Assembly: GCA_963700745.1 (NCBI GenBank)
Contig: CAVOYT010000013.1
Span: 677,824-741,823, forward strand
DNA: 64,000 nucleotides
Direction: 5' to 3'
Source of the DNA: UBA10649 sp963700745
Lineage (GTDB): Bacteria; Actinomycetota; Actinomycetes; S36-B12
In this document: positions 36,027-45,510 of the stretch, one piece after another
How positions within the stretch are numbered: position 1 is the stretch's first letter
Layout of the letters: each line of letters begins with the position of its first letter
Made by a program: the position numbers and the translations under genes
Notes under the pieces: generated by a model
What the model saw: the letters and a program-made list of their open reading frames with translations, nothing else
What the model was told of the DNA's origin: nothing
Database searches by the model: none

Positions 36027-37541
36027 TCAGCGGCGATGCGACCGCTTCTCGCGCACGCGCATGACCAGCCGGATCGGCGTACCGACGAAGCCGAACTCCT
36101 CGCGCAGACGCCGCTCGATGAATCGTCGGTAGCCCGCCTCGAGGAAGCCGGTGGTGAACAGGGCGAAGGTCGGCGGCCCGACCTGCACCTGCGCGCCGAA
36201 CAGGATCCGTGGCTGCCTACCGCCGCGCAGCGGGTGCGGATGCGCATCGGTGAGCTGCTTGATGAACTGGTTGAGCCGACCGGTGGACACGCGGGTCTCC
36301 CACCCGGCCAGCGCCTCCTCGATGGCGGGCGTCAGCTTCTCCACGTGCCGCTTGGTCTTCGCGGAGATGTTCACTCGAGGTGCCCAGGGCACCTGCACGA
36401 GGTCCCGGTCGATCTCGCGGTCGAGGTACTTGCGACGCTCCTCGTCGGTGAGGTCCCACTTGTTGAAGGCAAGCACGAGAGCCCGACCGGACTCGATCAC
36501 CATGTGGATGATGCGGACGTCCTGCTCGGTCAGTGGCTCGGACGCGTCGACCAGCACGACCGCTACCTCGGCACGGTCGAGGGCCGCCTGGGTGCGCAGG
36601 GTGGCGTAGTACTCGTGACCGCTGGCCTCCTTCGCCCGCCGCCGGATGCCAGCCGTGTCGACGAACCACCACCAGGTGTCCTTGAGCCTGATCAGCTCGT
36701 CCACCGGGTCGACGGTGGTGCCGGCGACGCTGTCGACGACGACGCGGTCACCCCCTGCCAATGCGTTGAGCAGCGAGGACTTCCCGACGTTCGGCTTGCC
36801 CAGCAGGGCCACGCGCCGAGGGCCCCCGGCCCGCGAGATCCCCGCGCCGTTCTCCGGCAGGAGCGCGACGGCAGCGTCGAGGAGGTCGCCCGCGCCACGG
36901 CCATGGAGGGCGGAGACGGGATGCGGCTCGCCCAGGCCCAATGACCAGAGTGCCGACGCCTCCAGTTCGGTGTTCGCGTCGTCGACCTTGTTGGCGACCA
37001 GGAGCACGGGCTTGCCGGACCGCCGCAGGACCGGCACCACGGCCTCGTCGGTGTCGGTCGGGCCGACCTTGGCGTCCACGATGAACATGACGGCATCCGC
37101 GTCGTTGATGGCCCGCTCGGCCTGGGCGGCGATCTGGCCGGCCATCCCCTTGAGCTTGCGGTCCCATCCCCCGGTGTCGATCAGGATGAACCGGCGACCG
37201 TTCCACTCAGCCTCGTAGCTGACGCGGTCACGGGTCACCCCGGGGACGTCCTCGACCACGGCCTCGCGACGGCCGATCATGCGGTTGACGAGAGTCGACT
37301 TCCCGACGTTCGGGCGCCCCACCACGGCCAGCACGGGCATCCCCGAGTGCTCGCCTCCGGGCCGCATGAGCTCATCGAGCTCGGCATCGATGTCGCCGAA
37401 CTCCGTCCGCGCCGCCGCGAGCGCCGCGGCGACCGCGTCCTCGTCGAGGTCGTCTTCGGCGACGATCGCCTCGCCGCCGGATGCCTCGTCGACCGGCTCC
37501 TCATCGGCGTCGGCGTCGAACGCGACCCACTCGTCACTCAT
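36027..37541 (-). CDS. der: Ribosome-assembly GTPase Der (EngA)
   Basis: 504 aa, with an acidic N-terminal extension of ~65 residues common in actinobacteria. Two G domains carry GRPNVGKS/DTGG/NKVD and GKPNVGKS/DTAG/NKWD, followed by the KH-like domain. It matures the 50S subunit. Last gene of the core cluster (cmk, plsC-like, der). Confidence 0.97.
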   Translation of the reverse strand: MSDEWVAFDADADEEPVDEASGGEAIVAEDDLDEDAVAAALAAARTEFGDIDAELDELMRPGGEHSGMPVLAVVGRPNVGKSTLVNRMIGRREAVVEDVPGVTRDRVSYEAEWNGRRFILIDTGGWDRKLKGMAGQIAAQAERAINDADAVMFIVDAKVGPTDTDEAVVPVLRRSGKPVLLVANKVDDANTELEASALWSLGLGEPHPVSALHGRGAGDLLDAAVALLPENGAGISRAGGPRRVALLGKPNVGKSSLLNALAGGDRVVVDSVAGTTVDPVDELIRLKDTWWWFVDTAGIRRRAKEASGHEYYATLRTQAALDRAEVAVVLVDASEPLTEQDVRIIHMVIESGRALVLAFNKWDLTDEERRKYLDREIDRDLVQVPWAPRVNISAKTKRHVEKLTPAIEEALAGWETRVSTGRLNQFIKQLTDAHPHPLRGGRQPRILFGAQVQVGPPTFALFTTGFLEAGYRRFIERRLREEFGFVGTPIRLVMRVREKRSHRR

Positions 37542-37596
37542 CTCGAGCTCCTGTCCTCATGCTGCGAGCCTGTCTGCTGGTCGTGGCGATCGCGGT

Positions 37597-38217
37597 TCAC
37601 GGATGTCCGGCCCGCCGGTTTGCGAGGTCCTCGGCGTCACTGACGATCTGGCGGACCTGCTCCGCCACGACCGCGCGGGTGCTGGCCCGGAGCGGATCAC
37701 CGGGCACGCTGATCGCGACCGCGGGCGCGAAGTACACGTCGATCCGAGATCGGGGCCGGGGCGGATCCGTCGGTACCCGGCCGTCCGCACCACGCAGAAC
37801 CACCGGCATCACGGGGACGCCGGACATCGCCACAAGGTACCCCACGGGCACGGCGCTCCCGGCCACGACGACGGCCCGCTCGTCCATGAGGGCCGCGAGG
37901 GCGCTGCGCTGCGCTCGGATCGCGGTGGGCAGCTCGACCGGGACGTCCCCCGCCTTGGCGAGCACAGCCTCCGGCAGGGTGGCGGCCATCGCCTCGTTCG
38001 CCAGGACATGCAGCGGACGGGGTGCTGTGGCATGAAGGATGGCTCCGGCGAGCACCCCCTCGCAGCGAGTCACCATGAGCAGGGCTCCCGACGTGCCGAC
38101 GTGATGGGCACCGTGGGCGCGCAGGTGGTAGGTCATCCGCAGGGCTGCCGAGGCCAGATTGCGTGCGTGCGCGGCCCCGCTCCAGGAGGGAGGCTCGACC
38201 TCGACCAGCGCCGTCAC
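37597..38217 (-). CDS. PlsC-like acyltransferase homologue without the HX4D motif
   Basis: 206 aa. Position between cmk and der, where actinobacteria usually carry a 1-acylglycerol-3-phosphate acyltransferase, and the fragments GVPVMPVVLRG and ARAEQ-like C-terminus point to the PlsC fold. The N-H-x4-D catalytic motif expected near residue 50 is replaced by LLMVTRCEGVLAG, with neither His nor Asp in place. It is probably catalytically dead or repurposed. The GTG at 38217 overlaps the cmk stop (GTGA). Confidence 0.65.
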   Translation of the reverse strand: MTALVEVEPPSWSGAAHARNLASAALRMTYHLRAHGAHHVGTSGALLMVTRCEGVLAGAILHATAPRPLHVLANEAMAATLPEAVLAKAGDVPVELPTAIRAQRSALAALMDERAVVVAGSAVPVGYLVAMSGVPVMPVVLRGADGRVPTDPPRPRSRIDVYFAPAVAISVPGDPLRASTRAVVAEQVRQIVSDAEDLANRRAGHP

Positions 38218-38903
38218 GGCGTGCGTGCGCGGGTGAGGTCGCACACGTGGTCGATGACCTGTTCGAGGGTGAGGTCGGTCGTGTCCACGACCACCGCATC
38301 CGGTGCCTGCGCCAGCGGCGAGGTCGTCCGGCTCGAGTCCTTGGCATCGCGCTCGAGCAGCGCGGTCTCCGTCGTCCGCACGTCGACGCCGTCCTTGCCG
38401 AGATCGGCATCCTGGGCGGCCCGTCGCGCCGCCCGGATGGCGGGGTCGGCGGTGATGAAGATCTTGAGGTCCGCGTCGGGGAGCACCACGGTCGTGATGT
38501 CCCTGCCTTCGACGACAATGCCCTCGCCGGCGTCAGTGGCAGCCGCGACCTCGGCGCGCTGCACGTCAACCAGGCGGTCGCGCACCAGCGGAACGGCGCT
38601 CACCGCGCTCACGGCACCGGTCACCTCGTCGCCCCGGATCGGGCCGGACACGTCGGCAGCGCCTACGTGGATCGTGGGGTGTCGCGGGTCGGTTCCGCTG
38701 GTGATCCGTACCGCGTCGAGGTGGGCGGCCACGGCCACCGGATCGTCGACGTCGACGCCTGCGGAGAGCATGGCCCATGTCATTGCCCGGTACATCGCGC
38801 CGGTGTCCAGGTAGCGCAGGCCCAACCGCTCCGCCACCCCGCGGCAGACGCTGGACTTGCCCGATCCGGCCGGGCCGTCGACGGCGATGACGGGAGGGAG
38901 CAC
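38214..38903 (-). CDS. cmk: Cytidylate kinase
   Basis: 229 aa. It phosphorylates CMP and dCMP. VIAVDGPAGSGKSS is the P-loop; YLDTGAMYRAMT and VVEGRDITTVV are the CMP-binding motifs. It is coupled by overlap to the plsC-like gene. Confidence 0.95.
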   Translation of the reverse strand: MLPPVIAVDGPAGSGKSSVCRGVAERLGLRYLDTGAMYRAMTWAMLSAGVDVDDPVAVAAHLDAVRITSGTDPRHPTIHVGAADVSGPIRGDEVTGAVSAVSAVPLVRDRLVDVQRAEVAAATDAGEGIVVEGRDITTVVLPDADLKIFITADPAIRAARRAAQDADLGKDGVDVRTTETALLERDAKDSSRTTSPLAQAPDAVVVDTTDLTLEQVIDHVCDLTRARTP

Positions 38904-38937
38904 CCCCCGAGCCTACGCGGTGACCGAGTCCGGCTGC

Positions 38938-40044
38938 TCAGTAGCGGACGTCGAAGTCGTGCGCCTGGAGGGCCGCGATGAGGCGCTCCCCCGCGTCCGG
39001 TCTCACGAACAGGGCGACCAGGCCGCTCGGGCGGCCGAACACGTGCTCGATCCGAATGTCCTCGAGGTTGACCGAAGCGTCACCGACCGCGGCGAAGAGT
39101 CGGGCCAGCTCGCCCGGCTTGTCCGCCACGATGACCGTGACCTCGCGCCACGGTGCCGGCTCGGCACCGTGCTTGCCGGGGATGAGGTGCTGACCGGCGA
39201 CGCCCGTTTCGAGGACGCGACGCACCTGGCTCTCGGCGAGCGACCCGTCGGCGGAGGCCGTACGCAGCGCGTCGGCCGTCGCCGTGAGATCGGCGATCAC
39301 CCCGTCCAGGACGTCCGCCACCGGACCGGCGTTGGCCGCCAGGATGTCGGACCACATCGCCACGTTCGACGCCGCGATGCGGGTCATGTCCCGCAGGCCC
39401 TGCCCCGCGATCCGCACCTGATCCTGGTCGGACTCGACGAGCCGGCCGGCCAGCACGCTGGCGAGCACCTGCGGCGTGTGGGACACGAGGGCGACCGCGG
39501 CGTCGTGATCGGCGACGCCCATCTCGACCGGGTAGGCACCGCACGTCGACGCCAGGCGGTGCACGCGTTGCACATGCTCGATGCCACTGTCGGGCGTCGG
39601 GGTCACGACCCACAGGCGGTCGTCGAGGAGGTCCGCGCGGGCTCCAGCGGCACCGGAGACCTCGCGACCGGCCATCGGGTGGCCGCCAACCAGGCGGGAG
39701 GGGTCGGCTCCGGCGGCGATCGCCCCGCTGACGATCCGCTCCTTGACCGACGTGACGTCCGTCAGGGTGGCGTCGGGGAATCGTGCCGACGCGTCGGCCA
39801 GCACAGCTGCCGCATGCCGAGGCGGAACCGCCACGACCACGATCACCGGCCGGTCGTCATCGGCCAGCGGGCGCCCGGCCGCCGCCGACAGCGCCGTGCG
39901 CACACTCTCGGGATCGACATCGGACAGGAGCACGTCGACCCCGGCTCGACGTAGGGACAAGGCGACCGAGGTCCCGATCAGACCGGTGCCGATGACGAGA
40001 ACGGCGCCATCGATCGGTCCGGCTGCCTGCTCAGGTTCGCTCAT
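38938..40044 (-). CDS. tyrA: Prephenate dehydrogenase
   Basis: 368 aa. NAD-binding VLVIGTGLIGTSVALSL, the catalytic region GGHPMAGREVSG, and a C-terminal ACT domain (VIVADKPGELARLFAA) for tyrosine feedback. It converts prephenate to 4-hydroxyphenylpyruvate. The ATG overlaps the aroH stop (ATGA), so prephenate passes from the neighbour enzyme. Confidence 0.95.
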   Translation of the reverse strand: MSEPEQAAGPIDGAVLVIGTGLIGTSVALSLRRAGVDVLLSDVDPESVRTALSAAAGRPLADDDRPVIVVVAVPPRHAAAVLADASARFPDATLTDVTSVKERIVSGAIAAGADPSRLVGGHPMAGREVSGAAGARADLLDDRLWVVTPTPDSGIEHVQRVHRLASTCGAYPVEMGVADHDAAVALVSHTPQVLASVLAGRLVESDQDQVRIAGQGLRDMTRIAASNVAMWSDILAANAGPVADVLDGVIADLTATADALRTASADGSLAESQVRRVLETGVAGQHLIPGKHGAEPAPWREVTVIVADKPGELARLFAAVGDASVNLEDIRIEHVFGRPSGLVALFVRPDAGERLIAALQAHDFDVRY

Positions 40045-40403
40045 TGCACGAGGTCCTGACGGAGCACCTCGGCGCCCCGCAGGTACACGTGCTGGATCCC
40101 GGAGCGCGGACCGACCATGTCGGCGTGGATCAGGATGCGGACCACGCGCGGAAGCGCCCCGTGGACATCCATCTCCTGCGCGCAGAGCAATGGCACGTCG
40201 ACGAGACCGAAGTCGCGCGCCCCGGCGGCCGGGAAGGAGCAGGTGAGATCCGGGGTCCCGGTGAGGATGATGCTGACGATGTCGTCGGCGGTGAGCTCGT
40301 TTCGCCCGAGGAGCTCACCGAGGAGCTCGCTGACGGCCTCGCGCATCTCGTCCGCGTCATCGGCCGTCAGGCAGGTGGCACCACGGATTCCGCGCAGGGG
40401 CAT
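40041..40403 (-). CDS. aroH: Chorismate mutase, AroH type
   Basis: 120 aa. The trimeric AroH fold is indicated by MPLRGIRGAT at the N-terminus, TPDLTCSFPAAGAR and a VYLRGAEVLRQDL C-terminus; the Arg residues and Cys that bind chorismate are present. It feeds tyrA directly downstream. Confidence 0.95.
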   Translation of the reverse strand: MPLRGIRGATCLTADDADEMREAVSELLGELLGRNELTADDIVSIILTGTPDLTCSFPAAGARDFGLVDVPLLCAQEMDVHGALPRVVRILIHADMVGPRSGIQHVYLRGAEVLRQDLVQ

Positions 40404-40494
40404 GGCTGCTCAACTCCTCGTGACGACCGACGGCGGACAGCGTAGCGAGGCCGGGTCACGCCCATTCCCCCGTGGTGCCGGCCGCGGGACTCGG

Positions 40495-41238
40495 TCAAAG
40501 ACCAACGGCTGTGTACAGCGACCGCAGTTCCGGGCCGGTGATGGCCCGGACGACGCCGGGTCGCTGCTGACCGAGGTGGATCGGGCCGACGCGGGTGCGC
40601 ACGAGGCCGGTGACCGGGTATCCGACGGCGGACAGCATCCGACGCACGATCCGATTGCGCCCCTCGTGGATCACCAGCTCGATCAGCGTCCGATCCGGCT
40701 GCTTCTGCAGGATCCGCACGGAGTCGCATCGGGCCAGGCCGTCCTCCAGCTCCACACCCGACTGGAGCTCCCGCAGCACCGGCGGCGGCAGCTGTCCACG
40801 GACGGTGGCGACGTATGTCTTGTCGACCTCGAAGGACGGGTGTCCGAGCCGGTTGGCCAGCTCGCCGTCGTTCGTGAGGATGAGCAGTCCCTCCGTGTCG
40901 GCGTCGAGGCGTCCAACGTGGAACAGCCGCTCGGTACGGCCCGCGACCCAGTCGCCCACGCAGGGCCGACCCTCGTCGTCGGACATCGTCGAGATCACGT
41001 TCAGCGGCTTGTTGAACGCGAACACCGCGGTGTCGGGGGCCGTGGGCACCCGCTCACCGTCGACGCGCACGACGGCGGTCCGGGGGTCCACCCGCATGCC
41101 CTGCTCGCGGACCTGCTTGCCGTCGACCTCGACCCGGCCCTGGTCGATCAGGGCCTCGCACGCCCGACGGCTGCCGAGCCCCGCGCTGGCCAGCACCTTC
41201 TGCAGCCGGATCAGGTTCTCTCCTGCGTCCTCGCCCAT
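40495..41238 (-). CDS. rluB: 23S rRNA pseudouridine synthase RluB-type
   Basis: 247 aa. N-terminal S4 domain (RLQKVLASAGLGSRR), catalytic motif GRLDADTEGLLILTND with the Asp nucleophile, and HEGRNRIVRRML. It lies 6 bp after scpB, as in most actinobacteria. Confidence 0.94.
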   Translation of the reverse strand: MGEDAGENLIRLQKVLASAGLGSRRACEALIDQGRVEVDGKQVREQGMRVDPRTAVVRVDGERVPTAPDTAVFAFNKPLNVISTMSDDEGRPCVGDWVAGRTERLFHVGRLDADTEGLLILTNDGELANRLGHPSFEVDKTYVATVRGQLPPPVLRELQSGVELEDGLARCDSVRILQKQPDRTLIELVIHEGRNRIVRRMLSAVGYPVTGLVRTRVGPIHLGQQRPGVVRAITGPELRSLYTAVGL

Positions 41239-41244
41239 GGCGGA

Positions 41245-41880
41245 TCAGTCCCCCGTCGCGACGGAGTCGAGGACGTCCTCGAGGTCGGCCAGGTCGGGCA
41301 GGTGCTCGGCCAGCGGAGGGAGGTCGTCGAGGGAGGCGATCCCCATGCGCTCGAGGAAGTGCGAGGTGGTGACGTACAGATGCGCACCGGACTCGCCATC
41401 GTGGCCGGCCTCGGCAATCAGTCCTCGCGTCAGCAGCGTGCGGATGACGCCGTCGACGTTGACCCCGCGCACCGCGCTCACCCGGCCCCGGGTGATGGGC
41501 TGCCGGTAGGCGATCACCGCCAGCGTCTCCAACGACGCCTGCGTCAGTCGCGCCTGCTGGCCGTCCAGGACGTAGCGCTCGACGAGCGGCGAGCAGTCCG
41601 CACGCGTGTAGTAGCGCCATCCGCCGGCCACCTCACGCAGGTCGAACCCCCGCACCTGCGACGTGTACTCCGCGGACAACCGCTCCAGCTCGGCCGCCAC
41701 CGCCTCGGCAGGCTGACGGACCGCCGCAGCGAGGTCGAGGACGGTCATCGGCTCGTCGGCGAGCAGCAGCAGTGCCTCGAGAGCCGCTGACAGCGACGGT
41801 GCGCCGATCGATCCGTCGTCGTTCAGGTCAGCCACGACCTCATCGTTCGGGCTCGGCCACGACCTCGTCGGTCTCGTCAC
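41245..41880 (-). CDS. scpB: Segregation and condensation protein B
   Basis: 211 aa with the paired winged helices (LEALLLLADEPMT; LETLAVIAYRQPITRG). It forms the kleisin complex with ScpA and SMC. The start overlaps the scpA stop by four bases. Confidence 0.94.
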   Translation of the reverse strand: MTRPTRSWPSPNDEVVADLNDDGSIGAPSLSAALEALLLLADEPMTVLDLAAAVRQPAEAVAAELERLSAEYTSQVRGFDLREVAGGWRYYTRADCSPLVERYVLDGQQARLTQASLETLAVIAYRQPITRGRVSAVRGVNVDGVIRTLLTRGLIAEAGHDGESGAHLYVTTSHFLERMGIASLDDLPPLAEHLPDLADLEDVLDSVATGD

Positions 41881-42788
41881 TCATCCACTGTCTCCTCATC
41901 GTCCGGCAGCGCCGGCTCCGGGCTCGCGTCACCGAGGTCCGGGACGGGGTCCCGGTCCACCTCGCGTTCGATGTCGAATTCGTCGGTCACCTCGACGTCG
42001 CCTTCGTCGGCTCCGGTCCACCGGATGGTCAGGTCACCGAGCGGGGTGATCTGCTCGAAGGCCACCACCTGCTCCCGGTAGAGCTCGAGCAGCGCGAGGA
42101 ACCGGCCGATGACCACCATCGTGGTCTCGCTGTCCGCGATCAGGGCGCGGAAGGTCGTCGTGCGGTGCCGGCGAAGCCGGTCCACGACGATGGCGGCCTG
42201 CTCCCGCACGCTGACCCGCTGGACGTGGATGTGCGCGATGGACACCTCGGGCACGGGCTTGGGAGCCAGCGCGCGGGCCGCCATCGCGGCGAACTGGTCC
42301 GGACCCAGGCCGATGAGGACCTCCGGCAGGAGCGCCGCGAACTGGGGCTCGAGCCCGACCGCCCTCGGGAAGCGCTTGGCCGCGCCCGCCATCCGCTCGG
42401 CGAAGAGCGCGGAGACCTCCTTGTAGGCGCGGTACTGCAGGAGCCGGGCGAACAGCAGGTCGCGGGCCTCCAGCAGTGCCAGATCCTCCTCGTCCTCCAC
42501 CTCGCCGGACGGCAGCAGGCGCGCGGCCTTGAGGTCGAGCAGCGTCGCGGCCACGACGAGGAACCCGCTGGCCTCGTCAAGATCCCACGTGAGTCCCTGG
42601 CCCCTGATGTAGCTGATGAACTCGTCGGTGACCTGGTGCAGCGCGAGTTCGGTGACCTCCAGCTTGTGCTTGGAGATCAGCGACAGGAGCAGGTCGAAGG
42701 GGCCCTCGAACTCCCCCACCCGGACGGAGAAGCCCGCCGGTGCCTCGCCGGCCGGCGGCGCCGTCGTCGCCTGCGTGGGCGTGGTCAC
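41877..42788 (-). CDS. scpA: Segregation and condensation protein A (kleisin)
   Basis: 303 aa. FEGPFDLLLSLISKHKLEV is the conserved N-terminal motif; FLVVAATLLDLKAARLLP follows. The acidic C-terminus (after ~260) is unconserved. The GTG start overlaps the parA stop (GTGA). Confidence 0.95.
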   Translation of the reverse strand: MTTPTQATTAPPAGEAPAGFSVRVGEFEGPFDLLLSLISKHKLEVTELALHQVTDEFISYIRGQGLTWDLDEASGFLVVAATLLDLKAARLLPSGEVEDEEDLALLEARDLLFARLLQYRAYKEVSALFAERMAGAAKRFPRAVGLEPQFAALLPEVLIGLGPDQFAAMAARALAPKPVPEVSIAHIHVQRVSVREQAAIVVDRLRRHRTTTFRALIADSETTMVVIGRFLALLELYREQVVAFEQITPLGDLTIRWTGADEGDVEVTDEFDIEREVDRDPVPDLGDASPEPALPDDEETVDE

Positions 42789-43780
42789 CGCGCCAGGACC
42801 TCCCGGGCCAGCTGGCGGTAGGCGTCGGCGCCGCCGCTGACGGGGGCGAAGGCCGTGATCGGCTCTCCCGCCACGGCAGCGTCGGGGAACTTGATCGTAC
42901 GGTTGATCACGGTCTGGAAGACGGTGTCGCCGAAGGCCTGCTGCACGGTGGCGAGCACCTCGCGGCTGTGCAGCGTGCGCGGGTCGAACATGGTCGGCAG
43001 CACGCCGATGATCTGCAGGTCGGGGTTGAGTCGGCTGGCCACCTTGTCGATCGTGTCCTTCAGCAGGGCCACGCCGCGCAGGGCGAAGTACTCGGTCTCC
43101 ATCGGGATGATGACGCCCTGGCTCGCCGTGAGCGCGTTGACGGTGAGCAGGCCCAGCGACGGCTGGCAGTCGATGAGCACGATGTCGTACTCGGGGACGA
43201 TCGGCGCGAGCGCTCGCGCCAGGGAGTGCTCGCGGCCGACCTCGCTCACCAGCTGCACCTCCGCGGCCGAGAGGTCGATGTTCGCGGGCAGCAGGTCGAG
43301 GTCCTCGACGTCCGTCGACATGATCACGTCGCCGACGTGACAGTCCGACTGGGTGAGCAGGTTGTAGATCGTGAGGTCGAGCTCGTTGGGGTTGATGCCC
43401 AGCGAGACGGCGACGGCGCCCTGTGGGTCGAAGTCGACGAGGAGCACCTTGCGGCCGTAGCCGGCGAGGGCCGCGCCCAGGCTGACCGTGGAGGTCGTCT
43501 TGCCGACTCCACCCTTCTGGTTGACCATCGCGATGATCCGCGCCGGGCCGTGTGAGTCGAGGGGCGCCGGCTCGGGGATCGGGAACACCTCGACGGCGAC
43601 GACCGCCGGCTCCGGGTCGGGCGAGACGTCGGCCGCGAACAGTGCCATGTCAGGCTCGTCCGGCGCCTCGGCGAGCGGGTCCGGGAGGGACGCCGAAGGC
43701 TCGACCACGGGAACGGCTCCCGGCTGGGTGCCCTCAAGCTCCATGAACTTCCTTCCCTTGTCTTTCTTGGACTTCTTCAC
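42785..43780 (-). CDS. ParA-family ATPase of the scp cluster
   Basis: About 331 aa. A basic N-terminus (KKSKKDKGRK) and Pro/Glu-rich linker precede the deviant Walker A KGGVGKTT; DFDPQGAVAVSLG and LIDCQPSLGLLTVNAL follow. It matches Rv1708, the ParA-like protein beside scpA, and is not the chromosomal parA near oriC. GTG 43780 has a GAGGGG site; an ATG 36 bases later is possible. Confidence 0.9.
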   Translation of the reverse strand: MKKSKKDKGRKFMELEGTQPGAVPVVEPSASLPDPLAEAPDEPDMALFAADVSPDPEPAVVAVEVFPIPEPAPLDSHGPARIIAMVNQKGGVGKTTSTVSLGAALAGYGRKVLLVDFDPQGAVAVSLGINPNELDLTIYNLLTQSDCHVGDVIMSTDVEDLDLLPANIDLSAAEVQLVSEVGREHSLARALAPIVPEYDIVLIDCQPSLGLLTVNALTASQGVIIPMETEYFALRGVALLKDTIDKVASRLNPDLQIIGVLPTMFDPRTLHSREVLATVQQAFGDTVFQTVINRTIKFPDAAVAGEPITAFAPVSGGADAYRQLAREVLAR

Positions 43781-43880
43781 CGTGACCCCTCGAACCCCGC
43801 GACCCCTCGAATCGTCGCCTGAGCCTACCCGCCGAGCCACTGCCCGAGGCGAAGCACCGCCGCGGCGGCGACCCGTCGCC

Positions 43881-44566
43881 TCACGACGGGGACACGGACC
43901 GGTCCAGTTCCACGGTGAGGGCGATCGTCCGCAGGGACCGATCGATCCACTGCGTCATCGTCCCGTGGCACGGTCCCGCACACCCGACCACCCTCGCACG
44001 CTCGCCCATCCACCGGGCGAGCTTGCGGCCCGCCTCCCGGCCGCGGCGGTGGCTGATGTCGACCACGTCGTACGCCTGATGGAGGGACAGCACGGCGTCT
44101 GGCCGCTCCCTCGTCAGGAAGCGCATGATGCCGCGGGTCTCCGGCTCGCTGGCCGGTCGGCGCCCGGACCAGAAGATGCCGCCACGCCGGGAACGTGCGC
44201 CAGGACTCGGGGAAGTTCCGGTTCAGGTCCACGCCGCGGGCGTTGACGCGGGTGCCCGCGCGGTAGCCGTCCGGGTTCAGGGACGTGATGAGCCACAGGC
44301 CCACCCCCTCGGGGACCGGCCCCGCCTCGAGGTCCCGCACCACCTTCCGGCCGCCCGGTCTCGTTGCCGTGCATCTGGCCGATCACCACGATCTGCACCG
44401 GCGCATCCTGCGCCCCGAAGTGGCGAGCCACGATCGGACGGCCCTCGGACGTGGTCGCGATCACGCGGCGGTCGTTCGCCCGCGCAGCATCCGCAGCCAC
44501 GACGCCGGACGCCGCCACGGCGGGGATGGCGGTGGCGATGCTCGTGAGCACGAGGGCCAGGACCAT
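43881..44566 (-). CDS. Secreted M14 zinc carboxypeptidase (MpaA-like), two frame breaks
   Basis: About 227 aa after correction. A signal peptide (LALVLTSIATAIPAVAAS) is followed by zinc motif HGNE (in GQMHGNETG), the substrate motif NPDGYRAGTRVNARGVDLNR, the third zinc His in VLSLHQAYD and a catalytic Glu in LTVELDRSV. Such enzymes trim peptidoglycan peptides (gamma-D-Glu-mDAP). +1 shifts lie near 44355 and near 44185. It lies directly behind xerD. Confidence 0.8.
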
Positions 44567-44590
44567 GCCGGCGCGGACGATCGAGGTCGC

Positions 44591-45493
44591 TCATCGGGCC
44601 CTCGGATGACTCGTTGCGTACACCTCTCGCAGCGTGTCGACGGTGACCATCGTGTAGATCTGCGTCGTCGTCACCGAGGCGTGCCCCAGCAGCTCCTGCA
44701 CGACGCGGACGTCGGCGCCGCGCTCGAGGAGGTGGGTGGCGAAGCTGTGCCGCAGCGTGTGCGGGCTCACGTGCGACGGTCAGGCCGGCGCGCGACGCCG
44801 ACTGCTGGAGCACGCCGAACGCGCTCTGGCGGGACAGCGGCCGGCCGAGGGAGTTGAGGAACAGCCGAGGCGTCCCTCTCCCCCTCGGTGGCGAGCACGG
44901 GACGCCCCCGGACGAGGTAGGCGGTCAGCGCGTCGGCCGCGAAGTCCCCGATCGGCAGCATGCGCTGCTTGTCACCCTTGCCGGTCACCACGACGGTCAT
45001 GTCGGTCGAGGTCGACGTCGTCGACGTCGAGCCCGACCGCCTCCGAGACTCGGGTCCCCGTGCCGTACAGGAACTCCACGAGGGCGCGATCGCGCAGGCC
45101 TTCGGGCGTCTCATCGTCCCCCGCGTTCTCGATCAGGGCCTGGATGTCGTCATAGGGAAGCGCCTTCGGCAGTCGTCGGGGGATGGCCGGCGGACGCACG
45201 TCCCGAGCCGGGTCCGTCGCCGTGAGTCCCTCTCGGGCCGCGAACCGGTGGAACGTCCGGACCGCTACGACCGTGCGGGCCGCGCTCGCTGCGCCGAGGA
45301 CCCGCCCGTCGCCGTCCGGTCGTCGGAGGGAGCCGGCGAAGTCGGCGACGTCGTTCTCGGTCACCGTGCTGACGTCGTCGCGTCCGTGCTCAGCGCACCA
45401 GGACACGTACCGTCCCAGATCGCGTCGGTACGCAGCTACCGTGTTGGCCGCCAGGCCTCGCTCGATCGAGACGTGATCGAGGTAGCCGGCCAC
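44591..45493 (-). CDS. xerD: Tyrosine recombinase XerD, three frame breaks
   Basis: About 299 aa after removing three extra bases (near 45003, 44867 and 44775), matching the family. SAM-like N-terminal domain (ERGLAANTVAAYRRDL), then catalytic Arg in YGTGTRVSE, Lys in GKGDKQR, HTLRHSF, GHASV and the nucleophile Tyr in TTTQIYT are all intact. It resolves chromosome dimers at dif. The start is uncertain: GTG 45493 gives VAGYLDHV; an overlap with the ald stop may have been lost. Confidence 0.87.
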
Positions 45494-45510
45494 CGCGTCC
45501 GCGACGGAGG

